A program made the translations under genes and the position numbers. A DNA stretch of 64,000 nt. It comes from Desmodus rotundus (lineage: Eukaryota; Chordata; Mammalia; Chiroptera; Phyllostomidae). The stretch spans positions 177,287,622 to 177,351,621 of the forward strand of contig NC_071388.1 in NCBI RefSeq assembly GCF_022682495.2, in the 5' to 3' direction. Position 1 is the stretch's first letter, and each line of letters opens with the position of its first letter. The notes below the pieces were generated by a model, which made no database searches, was not told where the DNA came from, and worked only from the letters and a program-made list of their open reading frames with translations. This document shows positions 9,086 to 21,014 of the stretch, piece by piece.

Positions 9086-12000
9086 GAGTTATTTAAAAGG
9101 TGTTCAGAAAAAGGAAAAATGGGCAAAGGACCTGAATAGACATTCTCCAAAGGGGACATACAGATGGCCAATAGACATATGAAAAGGCACTCAGCGTCAC
9201 TAAACATCAGAAAAATGCAAGTTAAAACCTCAATGAGATATCATCTCACACCTGTCAGAATGGCCGTCATCAATAAATCAACAAACAAGTGCTGGTGAGG
9301 ATGTGGAGAAAAGGGAGCCCTCATGCACTGTTAGTAGGAATGCAGACTGGTGCAGCCACAGTGGAAAGCAGTACAGAGTTTCCACAAAAAAACAAAGCTG
9401 GAACTGCGTTATGACGCAGCGGTTCCACTTCTGGTAATATATCCGAAGAAACCCAAAAACACTGATTCGAAAGAATACATGCACCCTATGTTCATTGCAG
9501 CCCTATTTACAATCACCAAGATTTGGACTCAGCCCAAGTGCCATCAGTAGATGAGTGGATACAAAAGCTGTGGTACATTTACACAACAGAACATTACTCA
9601 GCTGTAAAAAAGGACTTTACCTTTTTTGACAGTATGGATGGGCCTAGAGAGTATTATGCTAAGTGAAATAAGCCAGTCAGAGAAAAATAAATGTCATGTG
9701 ATTTCACTTATATATGGAATCTAATGAACAAAATAGACTCACAGATACTGAGAAACGACTGACAGCTGTCAGGGGAGGGATGGGATTGTGGGGCTGGGTG
9801 AAAATAGGTGAAGGGATTAAGTTAAAAAAACACAAAACCCTCATAGATAATAGACATCAGTATGGTGATTACCAGAGGGAAAGGGGGTTGGAGGCAGAAA
9901 GAAGAGTGTATGGGGAGTGGAATAAATGGTGATGGAAGGAGACTAGACTTTGGGTGGTAAACACACATAATGTATTACAGAATTGTACACTTGAAACCTA
10001 TATAATTTTATTAACCAATATAACCCCAATAAATTCAATAAAAATATTTTAAAAAATGAAAAATAAAAGCCTATGAATGTAACCTATATGTTCTTAACCT
10101 ATGCTGTGCTGGACTGCTTCCTGCTAAAAAGGTTCTTTGCTAGAATGTGACAGAGAGATAGTTATATTCAGTTATCTGTTAAAACACCGCTAAGTATAGT
10201 GCAGACATAGGGAAGTGGTATAGAGGTAAATATTGGCATGTAATTATTGCTGTAATTCTAGATTAGTAAGGAAAAATACAAGAATAGTCTTTTAGGTAGA
10301 CAGGCGAGGTTCAGTCTGGTATGATCGGTAAAGGGAGAGAAAGTGAGTCCACACCTCAGATTTGAATGCTGATCTTTGGGTAGATAAAATATGTTCCCCT
10401 TGCTGGCTTCCTGTTCACTGATCTTTGTAGATGAGTAAATATTTCGAGAGTTACAGTCATTTGTAGGTGCTTCTAAATTCTCATTGTGACAGGAGAGAAA
10501 GGGAAGCTAGGCCTGAGATTACTTTACTTAATTAAAAATAAAATTCATTGTTGGTTACAGGGAAAAATGAAGACTGATGAGATTGTCACATCAAGAGTTA
10601 AGATTAATAGCCTTTTCTATCTTTAAGACCTCGAAAAATTCTACATCTTCACTTTCACATCAAGTGTGGATTATGACTTAAGAGACTCTATGTTGTAATA
10701 TTGGCATAATCTATTTTATAAGCTGTTGACAGATGCTTGACTATAGTAATGTTGAAAATTACAATTCAATCTGAAAAGCTTGAAGACAAATATATTACTA
10801 ATAGTAAATATTGATTAGTTGTTTGCAGGTGGTTAGTAGCATTGTCAGGAATGAAGATTGAATTATGTCCCGGTAGATGTTAGTAATTGTTAGAGAGAAA
10901 GCCCTGCTAGAAATTGTTTTTAATGACTGCCGCACCATTAAGAAAGGTTAACTTGTTCTGTGTAAATCTCCCGTAGTGACACAGCTACTGCCTCATTAAC
11001 TGTTCAAAGAGTGCTGTAAACCAAATATGTAATATTCCGTGTATGGTAGAAATCGTTTGTTTCACAAGATCGGCTCATTTAGTCATAGAGTTGACCCTAG
11101 CTTAATTACCAAGGGGGCTTTTGAGCAGGTCGCTAAGCATTTTCTGCCAATTAAAATGCTGAAACAGTATAGAAAACTGCCATCTTGCACATGCTTTGAA
11201 CCAAGTTAATTAGAAAGTTTCCACAGATGAGTTCTTTTTAAAAGAATGCACTTTCTCTCTAGATAATGAGAAAGGGAGTTGGTGAATAACTAAGCTTGAA
11301 GACCTTTAACATTTTAAGTGACCCAATTTGCAGAATAAGTGAAGCTTGTTTCAGACATTTATTTAGAGGTGTTTTTTTTTTAATTGCATTTGGTATCTTG
11401 GGTACAAATAAAGAAAACATTTGCTAGTTATACTTAATAATTTGTATATTGTTAGTTTGGTGTAAGTTTTACAAAAGATGCCTTTATTATTTTTGTTTGT
11501 TTTTGCTTTATACCAAATAAATTATGATTGAAAAAGCACAATAATTTTATTAAAAATCAGAAGAATTTTATTACCCAAATTGCGTTTTTTAACACCTAGG
11601 AAATTATGATAGCTTTTATTTAAGCTTAAATGTAAATATTACTAATTATAAAATGTGAGCGTTTTTTTTTTCTTAAAGTAGTAAATTGTACAGAAAGCTA
11701 AGTTGGAGGAAAGAGTTTGGAACTGGTGGTGGAGGAGAGATGATATTGAGGAAATCAATTGAATTATCCTTTAGAGCATATGTAAAATTATCCTTTTATA
11801 TCACTGAATATGATGTGAAAATTAGAAGTGATATACAATAAAAGGTACCAGTAATAAGGCTCTTCTGTATGCCATGTGAATATATTTCCATTTGGGGTTG
11901 AAATGTAGTTTCTTAAGCTTTGTATTAGGAAGATTTACAAAAAATTATAGTACTTTAGATATTTGGCTTCCTTTAAAGCTCACAGGAGAGGTTTATAATT

Positions 12001-12369
12001 ATATTCTTTAAAGTTTTATTGCTGTAGCTGTGCCTTTAGAATTAGTAAAATTGAATTTACAGTGTAGATATTGAATGAATCACAGTCTTAAGTCATTTTA
12101 AGTCCATGTTTTTGGTAAGGTGGGCCACTGAAAATACTGTTTGTAATTTGTTCTGAGTTTCTTCATTCCTTTTTTAAGTATTCAAATTAGTTTGATGGCT
12201 TTTTGTTTTGTTTTTAAACACAGCAGTGCCAAAATATAGTTTCTTAAGAAGCATAGTCTGGGTAAGAGAATCTATTGTCTATGACTCATTTATCTTATGT
12301 TTATTTTTCTTGGGAACTTTGTTGATTGATTTTGTCATACTAATGTTGATATTAATTTCTTTCCTACAG

Positions 12370-12539
12370 CATGGATTTGTGGCATCATTTCTATCACTGT
12401 CATTAGCCTGCTTTCCTTGCTAGGCGTGATCTTGGTGCCCATCATTAATCAAGGATGCTTCAAATTCCTTCTCACATTCCTTGTTGCTCTAGCTGTAGGA
12501 ACAATGAGTGGAGACGCCCTTCTTCATCTACTGCCCCAT
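12370..12539 (+). CDS. SLC39A10: SLC39A10 coding exon 3: TM1 and TM2
   Basis: The acceptor is TTCCTACAG and the donor after CAT is GTAAGA. The exon completes Ala409 and encodes residues 410-465. Two hydrophobic spans are visible: TM1 about 410-434 (WICGIISITVISLLSLLG) and TM2 about 441-463 (FLLTFLVALAVGTMSGDALL), ending HLLPH. The TM2 end with GTMSGDALLHLLPH is a LIV-1 signature; its histidines and acidic residue line the transport pathway in ZIP structures (family knowledge). The frame is intact: 2 bases plus 56 codons. Confidence 0.97.
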
Positions 12540-12986
12540 GTAAGAAATCTTTTCAAACTTAAAAAAATTAAAAATAAAAATATTTAAGCTAAAAGTGTAT
12601 TTCATTAGCAAGCTATCGCATAATCTAGTATTCATGCTATTTTGTTTGCTTAATATAGGATAAAGTATTTGTTCCCATTTGAACAATTTTAATAGCACTC
12701 CTTTTGAAATAAACTGAATCATTAGGTTTTAAAATAACAAAAAAACTGGTAATGTCAGTTTTATGTTCACCTGTCATAATGTATACATATCAAATCACCA
12801 CAAGGTACACTTTAAATATCTTACAGTTTTATAGTCCACTTATGCTTCAGTAAAGCTAACTTAAAAACAGAAGAAAAATCTTGCTATATTGGCAGTTCTG
12901 AAAATGATTAAAAAAATCAATGAGTGATTTTTTTTTATCTGTAAGTATATCAAAAAAGCCTTTAGAAGAAAGGTATAAGGGATCTT

Positions 12987-13187
12987 TTTATTTTTTAAAA
13001 GATTTTATTTACTTATTTTTAGAGAGGGAAGGGAGGGAGAGAAATATCCATGTGTGGTTGCCTCTCATGTGCCCCCTACTAGGGACCTGGCCTGCAGCCC
13101 AGGCAGGTGCGCTGACTGGGAATCAAACCAGTGACCCTTTGGTTTGCAGGCTGTTGCTCAGTCCACTGAGCCACACCAGCCAGGGCA
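12987..13187 (-). mobile_element. Ves-type bat SINE
   Basis: On the - strand it begins with the tRNA-like head GCCCTGGCTGGTGTGGCTCA and ends in an A-rich tail. Exact 13-bp target duplications TATAAGGGATCTT flank it (12974-12986 and 13188-13200), so it is a fairly recent insertion. Confidence 0.92.
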
Positions 13188-14053
13188 TATAAGGGATCTT
13201 ACAATGATTATACATACTTGTATAGCCAGTGTGCCACAGGCATCTTTATTGGATCAGGAATAGGTAGACCAAGTCAGCTATTGGTAGGCATTTAGCTCTT
13301 TACAAACCGGGCCATTCACCTTTTTCCCCTGGCCTGCCACTTGTTTTCTAACATTTGGGTACACTTCTAATGATGTGATCGTAAGCCCAAACTTTTAGTG
13401 CTTTGATTATACCTTCTACAATCTATCTGTTGCCAGTTAAGACTATTTATTTGATCTAGTGTTAATTGTTTTTACATCACATTATGAAAATATTGGGACT
13501 TTTTTTTATTCCAAATGCAAAAAACAGGTTTGAATTTTTTTTTATATTCTTACTGCCTCCCTCCTGAAGTATTTGGAAGACAAAATTGTATTTGTTTGTT
13601 GTGTATACTACTTCTTTCCTTCTACACTCTTGGTTGAAAATTCCAGATCTAGCGTCTAGAACAATGTATGGTATGCCTTAAAAAAATTAATTAATTTCTT
13701 AAAATTGAATGTAATTTTTTTAAGTTCAGTCATTATATTGTGTGTTATTTACTTGTTTTCCCCTTTATTTCCACCCCTTCACTTGCCTTTCTACCAGACA
13801 TCAGGAATAGCAACAGTCTGTTTCAAAACTGGGCCTAATGAGAACAGTTGAAGTGAAAACAAAGTTTAAGTGCTGTTTAACTTATATTTTTCTCAAGAAA
13901 TGTTGATTGAATAAAATTAATACCTTTTTCAATGGGCTTATTACTTCCTTTGAGAAGTTCAGAAACCTCTTCTGTTGACCACTAGCAAATGGGTCAGTTT
14001 TTTTTTTATTAAAAACTACAAGTGTTATAAACAAGGAAAATACTTAAGAATAG

Positions 14054-14256
14054 CCCTGGCTGGTGTGGCTCAGTGGATTGAGCTCCAGCCTGCAAACCAA
14101 AGGGTCACGAGTTCAATTCCCAGTCAGGGCACATGCCTGGGTTGCAGGCCAGGTCCCCAACAAGGGACACATGAGAGGCAACCGCACATTGATGTTTCTC
14201 TCCCTCTCTTTCTCCCTCCCTTCCCCTCTCTAAAATAAATAAAATCTTCAAAAAAA
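14054..14256 (+). mobile_element. Ves-type bat SINE
   Basis: This is the best-preserved copy in sense orientation: head CCCTGGCTGGTGTGGCTCAG with the A box (TGGCTCAGTGG) and a B-box-like GAGTTCAATTCC, then the tRNA-unrelated body and a pyrimidine-rich end before AAATAAAT and an A tail. Exact 14-bp duplications ATACTTAAGAATAG sit at 14040-14053 and 14257-14270. The A and B boxes are internal RNA polymerase III promoter elements. Confidence 0.95.
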
Positions 14257-14852
14257 ATACTTAAGAATAGTTCTAATATTTAAAGTTCTCTAAGGTTAAT
14301 TATGCAAAACATATATTTCACAATTAAAAATAACTTTATTTCCACATATACATTTATTTTTGCTACAAGTTTTAAAATATAGAAAATTAAACATGTATTT
14401 CAGGATACACATTTATATAATCAGTTTAAGAAAAAGTTAGATTACAGGGAGTCATAAGTGATCACCTGCTGGAGCATTAGTTTGTTTTAGTTTTACCAAA
14501 TATTAGGTATTTTTCTGTGTCTTGTTCACTTAAATTCACGAAGGACCCATCACTCCTATTATCTACTGCTGACTCTGTTCTCTCAATGTAGTATGTACCT
14601 TCACCCCTATAGGCTTTTGAGCTTGGGGTCTTTGTTTTAGAGTGACCATGAAATGCACAATAGTACTTTCCAGGCCACTACATATAGCAAAATGAAGGGG
14701 AAGACTACTTATTTTTAAGTGAGATAATATTTAAGGACCACTTCCAAAATTAAAAAGTATTTTTTTCTGTATCATCTAGGAGATTATAATGTCAGAACTT
14801 AAAATAGCCTTTGAATCACTTGTTTAGAAGTTTTTCTTATTTTCAATAATAG

Positions 14853-15041
14853 TCTCAGGGTGGACATGATCACAGTCATCAGCATGCGCATGGGCACGGC
14901 CATTCTCATGGGCACGAATCCAAGAAGTTTTTGGAAGAGTACGACGCGGTATTGAAAGGACTTGTCGCTCTAGGAGGCATTTACTTGTTATTCATCATTG
15001 AACACTGCCTTAGGATGTTTAAGCACTACAAACAGCAAAGA
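14853..15041 (+). CDS. SLC39A10: SLC39A10 coding exon 4: His-rich loop and TM3
   Basis: This encodes residues 466-528 (63 codons, phase 0 to 0); the acceptor is TCAATAATAG and the donor AGA|GTAAGT. The first part is a His/Gly loop, HDHSHQHAHGHGHSHGH (470-486), between TM2 and TM3 and likely cytosolic in LIV-1 topology, with a presumed metal-binding or sensing role. TM3 spans about 498-516 (LKGLVALGGIYLLFIIEH), and a basic stretch KHYKQQR closes the exon. Confidence 0.97.
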
Positions 15042-17249
15042 GTAAGTACTTTTGAACTGTTTATTTCATTTTCTGGGGTGTGAGACTCAAAACAAAGACC
15101 ATTATTTTCTGGCCATATGCTTAATTATGGTATTGTTGTGTATTAAATTTCTATCTTCTAATAGATTATCTTCAGGAATAAGTGGCTTTGATCTTGGTCA
15201 TTTTTTTACATGTATTTTGGCATTTATAATCAAGAGATAGCAGTATCAGTCTTAGAGCATTTGCATCACACCTTACCTAATTGATTTAAGTAGGATGGAA
15301 AAGGTATTGGGCAATTTATGCTTATAAAAATGCAAAAATATATAAATAGAAGCAATTTTCTTCAGTCTTCTTATGTAATATTGTCAAGTATAAGTGGCTT
15401 TTATCGTCATATATTATAATGAAAATGTTTTCAGACAGTATTTCTTTATCAGAAAAGCCTTGTCAATGATAGAAATACTAGAGGTAACAAGAATTTAGAT
15501 TCTTGAATATGTTTCACTAATATGTTTGCGATACTAATGCTGATTACCTTCAGTATATGCTCTTTACGTAAGTAAATCTAGAGAACATTTTTAGGCGCCT
15601 TTCCACAAAAAAGGGTTAAGAAATTCTTATATTTTGTTAGTTAACTATAAATATTCAAAAAAGAAAAAACATCTTTTTCCTCAAGAACATCGGGTAGTTG
15701 TGATCATAATATACAGAGTCCACACTGAAGATACTATTTTTATACTATCTTTATATACATACATTTTTGTGTATGTATGTGTTTTGTATATATCTCCTTG
15801 AGGCAAAATAAATCGTTTACAATAGAGCTCTGAACTGGAATACAGGGGAAGTGATTCTAGTCCTTGCTCAGCCACAAGCTACCTGTGAAACTATGGTTCA
15901 TCCTCGTGATTTCCACTTGCTATCTAAATCTATGGGAAATAAATCCTACTTCTTATTTTTATATTATATTCCAAGTAGTATATTTAATTTTAAGTGCCAT
16001 ATTTTTGTCAGGACACCATCGTATTTAATTGTCTCCAAAGGAGGAGTGATCGCGATGGTGTGCCCAGAGAAGAATTATCTGAGGAGGGGTGGAAGGAACT
16101 GGGAAGGGCCACCTTACAGAAAAGTGAAAGCGGTTTAATGGTTGTTAGGTTTTTGAAGGGCTGTGTAGAAGGTCATGTGTGGGTGAAGAACAGAATGTGG
16201 TGGGAGGGATGGATGACAAGATGGGGTGGCTGGAGGAAGTGCGTCAGCGAAGAAGATTCCTGCCTTGTCACTTAGGAAAAGTGATGTGGGCTTGAACAAA
16301 GGCACGGCGCCAGGAGCAGGGAAGGGGAGGTGATTAAGCGCACTGCTAAAATGAAAGAATCGATAAGAAGACTTGGTATCTGATTAGATGTATTAAATAC
16401 AAGAATTCAGAGTCCATCTTTGTGAGTACCTAATTTAAAACACAGTTACATATTGCAAAGTATATTGAGATTACTATGAAGCCCTAGTTTTCTTCAGTTG
16501 TGTATACCAACATTGAAGCAGCAGATATTAAGTATTTAATCTGTATAAATTATTAGGGACTGTATAATTTAGATATGTGCAAAATTTTTTTCTTTTTTTA
16601 TAATTTTTATCTCATTTTGAACCTAAATTTACCAGCAAAATTAAACACATTTATTTTTGTAAACTAAACTAATACAGGTGAACAGAGTCCCCAAAATAAG
16701 GCAGCTTTTTTTGTAAATTTGAAATTGTGGGAAATAAAAAACTAAAAGGAATACCTTTGGCAGGAAGGGTATTGCAAATCTAATAATACAGAATTCTTTA
16801 ATTATATCAAAGAAAGGAATCTAGTCAAATGAATCAGCACATCTCCTTTATGATAAGTAGGACAAGTAATCCAAAATGAAGAAGCATAGGCATTCTTTTG
16901 AAGAAAGGAGATCAGTGATGCTTGAATAGAGCAGACATTTGATCGTCTGGTATTGGAAGGGAGCTTCCAGAGCATTACTTGAATATACCAGATGAGGGCT
17001 AGTTTCAGCAAGACTGAGGCTTTCGGGCAGTGATTTGGCAAGTTTTTAGGAAAGTGGACAATCAGGACCAAAGCAATTAAACAAAATCCCAGCTGGCGTT
17101 CGCGTTTTCTTCACTCTCCATTGCCCTCTCACTGACTTTTGTGTTACCACTGGCTCCTTCTTCCTCTTTTTTCTTCATTAACTGTGATTGTTATTTCTCT
17201 TCTCTTTAGGATGTCTCCGTATTATTTTCTGTTGAACATTTTCTATTTC

Positions 17250-17800
17250 CCCAGTTCTGCTATCTATTGCTATGAAGCAGAACAACCCAAAACTTAATGG
17301 CCTATAACAATAATTTATTATTTCTCTTCATTCTGTCAGGGATTTAAGCAGAATTCAGCTGGCAGTTTTTTTGCTTCACTTGGTGTCAGCTAGAGTCACT
17401 CTCTACTACATGCAAACTCGGCCAGCCAGGGCAGGGCAGGGCGAGGCAGGGCTGAAGGTCCAAAAAGTGCTTCACTCTGTCTGCATGCCTACATCCTGGT
17501 ACTCTTCCACATGGCCTCTCATCAAAGTCTAGACTGCGCTTCTTCATGGCAGAGTAACTAGCTTCTGTGAGCAAAAGCAAAAGGTGCCAGGCCGGTTTCA
17601 GACTAGTCCCAGAACTGGCACAGCATCTCTTCTGTCGCTTTCGATTGGTGAAGGCAAGTCAAAAGGCTGGCCAAAGTTCAAGGGCAGAGGATAGACTTTC
17701 CGTTCTTGCAGGTGGAGAAGAATGCTCAGACAGGGAGGGAAGAAATTGACGGTGGCTGTCTCCGAAGACTTAACACACAGGTAGCCATCACAGGCTTGCT
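17250..17800. repeat. ancient LTR-like mammalian repeat
   Basis: The start CTGCTATCTATTGCTATGAAG, followed by CAAAACTTAATGGCC, resembles mammal-wide LTR repeats that read TATTGCTGCATAACAAACCACC; CACATGGCCTCTC further in also fits. Ends and family are uncertain. A GC-rich GGCAGGGCAGGGCGAGG stretch at about 17428-17450 is a local expansion. Confidence 0.45.
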
Positions 17801-18439
17801 TGTGCAGCAGCTAGAAGGCTTAAACATCTGAAACATAGTTTATAGCCTGTAAGCAAAACCAACTACAAGAAAATGCTCTGCCAGTCAGTAAGCATCTCCC
17901 AGCGAATACCGCCTTTTACTTTCACGCTATTCCAACATACTTGATTATTTGTTCTCTTAAGTTAACATAGATTAGAACTTTAAGCTGGAAGAGTTGTTAG
18001 TGGTGGTTACATGGATAAAAGAAGAAAGCAGACTATTACGAGATAAGATAGGAAAATTCAAACTTAAACAATGAAATAAATACATAATTAGAATTAATTT
18101 TTTGTTTTTAAAGATACATTCCAGGCTTCAAGGAGGCTCATATGATAGGGAGAAGTTGGGGATGGGGATGGTAACCATTGCTGCAGTAATCAAGGAAGCC
18201 TCCCTCAGGGGGAGACAAAAATGGTGAATCCTGAAAAATGAGAAGAAAAATGTCATGCAGTGACCAGGGGTAAGGGGAATCAGGAACATTAAAATAATTC
18301 TGTAAGTAGTATCTAAAACAACAAAAAATGTTCATGTCAAACTAACTGGGAAATAAACAAGTATCAAAACCATATAAAAAAGAATTTATTAATAATTATG
18401 AACAGATTAGATCAGAAACAAAACTTGTCTTTATTGCAA

Positions 18440-18560
18440 AGCTTAGTACCAGTTACTTATAGGTCACTTTCATATATCACCTCATTTAATCCTTGTAATT
18501 ATTTTCATTTTACAGATGAGTATTCTTATGTTTAGTAAATTTAACAAAGGTTCATAGACG
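18440..18560 (-). repeat. MIR fragment
   Basis: The reading CACCTCATTTAATCCTTGTA, then CATTTTACAGATGAG matches the MIR reverse complement. It is a short, diverged remnant. Confidence 0.55.
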
Positions 18561-18633
18561 CTAACTGAAAATTGGTATTTTAACTCGTTTGTTCATTAAT
18601 GAAACGAGTTAAAGACTCGTTTACAGAGACTCG

Positions 18634-18678
18634 TTTTAGTCTGTGATTAATACAGACTGCATTAATCACAGACTAAAA
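18634..18678. repeat. perfect 18-bp inverted repeat (9-base loop)
   Basis: The left arm TTTTAGTCTGTGATTAAT (18634-18651) is exactly complementary to the right arm at 18661-18678, with loop ACAGACTGC. A 9-bp palindrome (AACTCGTTT / AAACGAGTT, 18582-18590 and 18602-18610) lies just upstream. The perfect arms suggest a recent template-switch event or a selected RNA hairpin; neither is shown. Confidence 0.85.
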
Positions 18679-18804
18679 TTCAAAGGAATAAGCATTAGTT
18701 TTTGGAAATTCCTATTCCCACACACTATTAGATAAGAGAGATTACATGTATTTCACACATTTCATTTGAGTTGTGTATAGTAATGTATTGTGTATCCTAT
18801 TCTT

Positions 18805-19024
18805 TCTTTTAAAGATTTCATTTATTTATTTTTAGAGAAAGGGAAGTAGGGGGAGAGGGAGGGAAACATTGATGTGAGAGAGAGAGATGTGGATCCGTTA
18901 CCTCCTGCACGCCCCCTACTGGGGACCCGGCTTGCAACCCATGCATGTGTCCTGACCTGGAATCGAACTGGTGACCTTTTGGTTCACAGGACGGTGCCCA
19001 ACCCACTGAGCCACACCAGTCAGC
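18805..19024 (-). mobile_element. Ves-type bat SINE
   Basis: On the - strand it starts with a GCTGACTGGTGTGGCTCAGT-type head. The + strand shows the T-rich start, GGGGACCCGGC and CCACTGAGCCACACCAG. Exact 12-bp target duplications TATCCTATTCTT flank it at 18793-18804 and 19025-19036. Confidence 0.9.
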
Positions 19025-19293
19025 TATCCTATTCTTAACTTTGAATTAAATGAACTTGAACCTTTTAGTTGAGTATTCATAAAATAAAATAAATAAATAA
19101 AAACAATTTACAAATACACTTGGATTTTTCATCTGGTTACACCCCTTGATTAACTACTAAATTTTTTTTCTCACTTCTTTACTAAATAATTTATGCATAA
19201 AATTGCTACCAGTTATGCCTACAGATGTTAATGAGTGAATATTGTTGCTAATTGTGGCGGCAGATTTGATCCTAATACCAGGTTTTTCCCCAG

Positions 19294-19414
19294 GGGAAAC
19301 AGAAATGGTTTATGAAGCAGAGCACGGAAGAATCGACTATTGGAAGGAAGCTTTCAGACCATAAGTTAAATAACACACCAGATGCTGACTGGCTTCAGCT
19401 CAAGCCTCTTGCCG
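19294..19414 (+). CDS. SLC39A10: SLC39A10 coding exon 5: start of the TM3-TM4 cytosolic loop
   Basis: This 121-bp exon (phase 0 to 1) encodes residues 529-568 and the first base of Gly569. Reading GKQKWFMKQSTEEST, then IGRKLSDHKLNN and DWLQLKPLA, it forms the first part of the large intracellular loop. It is rich in Ser/Thr next to basic residues, so phosphorylation is plausible but inferred. The donor is CCG|GTAGAC, a weaker site than its neighbours. Confidence 0.96.
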
Positions 19415-20645
19415 GTAGACAACAGTTCTGACTAAAGAGAAACTTTTAAAACATAAAAGTTGAAATATTGCTTCTAAAGTCTGTGTTGTTTGAAATTTTT
19501 TCCCTTCGTAGCTTCCCTAATTTTAGTTTCTAACTTGAATTTTCTTAAATATGTGTCTTAATTGTGATTTTGTTAGTTTTTTTGTTCATTTCAGCCTAAC
19601 TTATACTGGAATGTGGGACCAATTAATTATATTAGAGGGCAAAAAACATATTGTGCTTGTACTTTACAGAAAAACAAAGAATGAAGCAACCAAAATTTAT
19701 AAGTGGTAGATTAGCGTAAATTGTAGGTCTTGGCAGTGCAGGACCTTGGCACCCTCCACGTTATTGGTTTCACGTGCACAGAGGAGACCCCGCCTTGGTG
19801 CCGAGGGGAATGGCCTCTGTCCTTACAGCCTCTGCGTGTCCCACCATCTGTTCGGGTGCCTGCAAGATGTAGAGAGATAGCTCACAATTTTCAGGGAAAC
19901 AAAGTTTTTACCTGATGTTCTCCCTTTGTGTTTGAACTTGTGTTTCTCCTGAGTGTATCAGGGATTTTTCTGCAGAAAAGAGGCAGCCCAGACCTGAACT
20001 GTAGCCTCAGCCCCAAAATACAGTTGGGGAAATGTTAGGATCTTTGTCACATAATAAATAACTTTTGAAAATTAGCTAAGAGACAACCTTAATTTAAGGA
20101 AAAGAAAACTTAGATGTTGTTACAAGTTTCTGAACTTCATGCTAGTAATGATCTGAGTAGTATTATCAAATAGGTGGGTCATTGAAAGATGCAAGTTAGT
20201 TAAATTTTGTCTTTGTTTTCTTACATGGTAAGAGGTTACAGTGGGTAAACTTTAAGGATTATCCTTTCTCTGAAAAGTTAGGGGCTCATTTTGTTACTGG
20301 TAAATGCAACAGTAACTTTTCACTCCTTTGATGTACTCCTTTAGTTCCCCAGTGTCTTCCCACCTTTCCAAATTCTCTCCTTACTTTGCCTGCTATTGCT
20401 TTGAGTTCCCTCCATTATTGCGCGCATCTTTTGGAGCCTCAAAACCCCAGTTTGTTTTGTGTGTGTGTGTGTGTGCTCACGTGCATTAATTTTATTTGTT
20501 TTTATATGCTTATTTACTTAGTGAATTTTAAAAGATGTTTACTTAAGAAATGTTCATTACAATGCTATTCTCCCTGGGTTTAAATGAGCAAATATGTATT
20601 CACTTACTTGTTGATAAATCATATCCTTTGCTATTACAAATATAG
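19415..20645 (+). other. SLC39A10: SLC39A10 intron 6
   Basis: A 1.2-kb intron ending ATATAG (20645). It contains a (GT)n microsatellite at about 20459-20475 and no recognisable transposon or RNA gene. Confidence 0.9.
20459..20475. repeat. (GT)n microsatellite
   Basis: About eight GT units directly before GCTCACGTGC. It is a short simple repeat that may be length-variable. Confidence 0.9.
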
Positions 20646-21014
20646 GAACTGATGACTCGGTTGTTTCAGAAGATCGACTTAATGAAACTGAACTGACAGA
20701 TTTAGAAGGCCAACAAGAATCCCCTCCCAAAAATTATCTTTGTGTAGAAGAGGAGAAAATCATGGACCATTCTCACAGTGATGGGTTCCACACCGTCGAT
20801 GAGCATGATCTCCATGCCGCTACACATAACCACCACGACGAGAGCAAAACCGTGCTGAGGAAACATGGGCATCAGTGGCACCACAAACATTCTCATCATT
20901 CACACGGTCCCTGCCATTCTGGGTCAGATCTGAAAGAAACAGGAATAGCTAATATAGCCTGGATGGTAATCATGGGGGACGGCATCCACAACTTCAGCGA
21001 TGGGTTAGCCATTG
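20646..21014 (+). CDS. SLC39A10: SLC39A10 coding exon 6: His-rich cytosolic loop and TM4 (HNFSDG)
   Basis: This encodes residues 570-691 plus split Gly569 and Gly692. The loop has an acidic part (ETELTDLEGQQESPPKNYLC, 20 residues) and a His-rich part (HSHSDG, then HDLHAATHNHHDE, HGHQWHHKHSHHSHGPCHSG), a likely zinc-binding sensor or buffer segment. TM4 (about 668-692) contains H683-N684-F685-S686-D687-G688; His683, Asn684 and Asp687 match the ZIP binuclear metal-site ligands of TM4 (family knowledge). The ATG at 20762 is an internal Met, not a start. The donor is ATTG|GTAAGT. Confidence 0.98.

Larger units (their letters stand above)
7905..10060 (+). mobile_element. L1 LINE, 5'-truncated: ORF2 3' part and 3' UTR
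   Basis: Typical mammalian L1 ORF2-3' wording is present: TACCTAGGAGTAAATTTAA, TTAACATCATTAAAATGTC, GAGAACCCAGAAATAAACCC, TATCATCTCACACCTGTCAG, GGATGTGGAGAAAAGGGA, and the 3' end TGTACACTTGAAACCTATA. All are on the + strand, so the L1 lies in sense with SLC39A10. Frames are broken by stops and indels, so it is a dead copy. Two short GA-rich inserts (8574-8680 and about 8979-9085) interrupt it. Near 9.4-9.95 kb several short open frames are remnants or shadows of L1, not genes. Confidence 0.85.
5205..12369 (+). other. SLC39A10: SLC39A10 intron 3
   Basis: This 7.2-kb AT-rich intron ends at ACAG (12366-12369). It contains MIR relics (near 6.1-6.3 and 7.65-7.87 kb) and a long L1 3' segment (7.9-10.06 kb) with two short nested insertions. 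About 10.1-12.3 kb shows no repeat or gene I recognise, apart from T-rich tracts at 11371-11382 and 11663-11672. Confidence 0.9.
12540..14852 (+). other. SLC39A10: SLC39A10 intron 4
   Basis: An AT-rich intron with two Ves-type SINEs in opposite orientations (12987-13187 and 14054-14256). The rest (12.54-12.97, 13.2-14.04 and 14.27-14.85 kb) is unique-looking sequence with T-rich stretches and no recognisable gene. Confidence 0.9.
15042..19293 (+). other. SLC39A10: SLC39A10 intron 5
   Basis: A 4.3-kb intron ending CCCCAG (19293). It holds an LTR-like fossil at about 17.25-17.80 kb, a MIR fragment, two inverted repeats at 18.58-18.68 kb and a Ves-type SINE at 18.8-19.0 kb. A purine-rich block near 16.05-16.35 kb is unassigned. 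No other gene is seen. Confidence 0.9.

Noticed and set aside
9278..9932. Open frames near the L1 3' end
   Set aside because: They are decayed L1 ORF2 or 3' UTR fragments and their shadows, not host genes.
14054..14256. Functional tRNA gene at the tRNA-like head of the SINEs
   Set aside because: The A and B boxes are present but the cloverleaf is degenerate and continues into a SINE body and A tail with target duplications.
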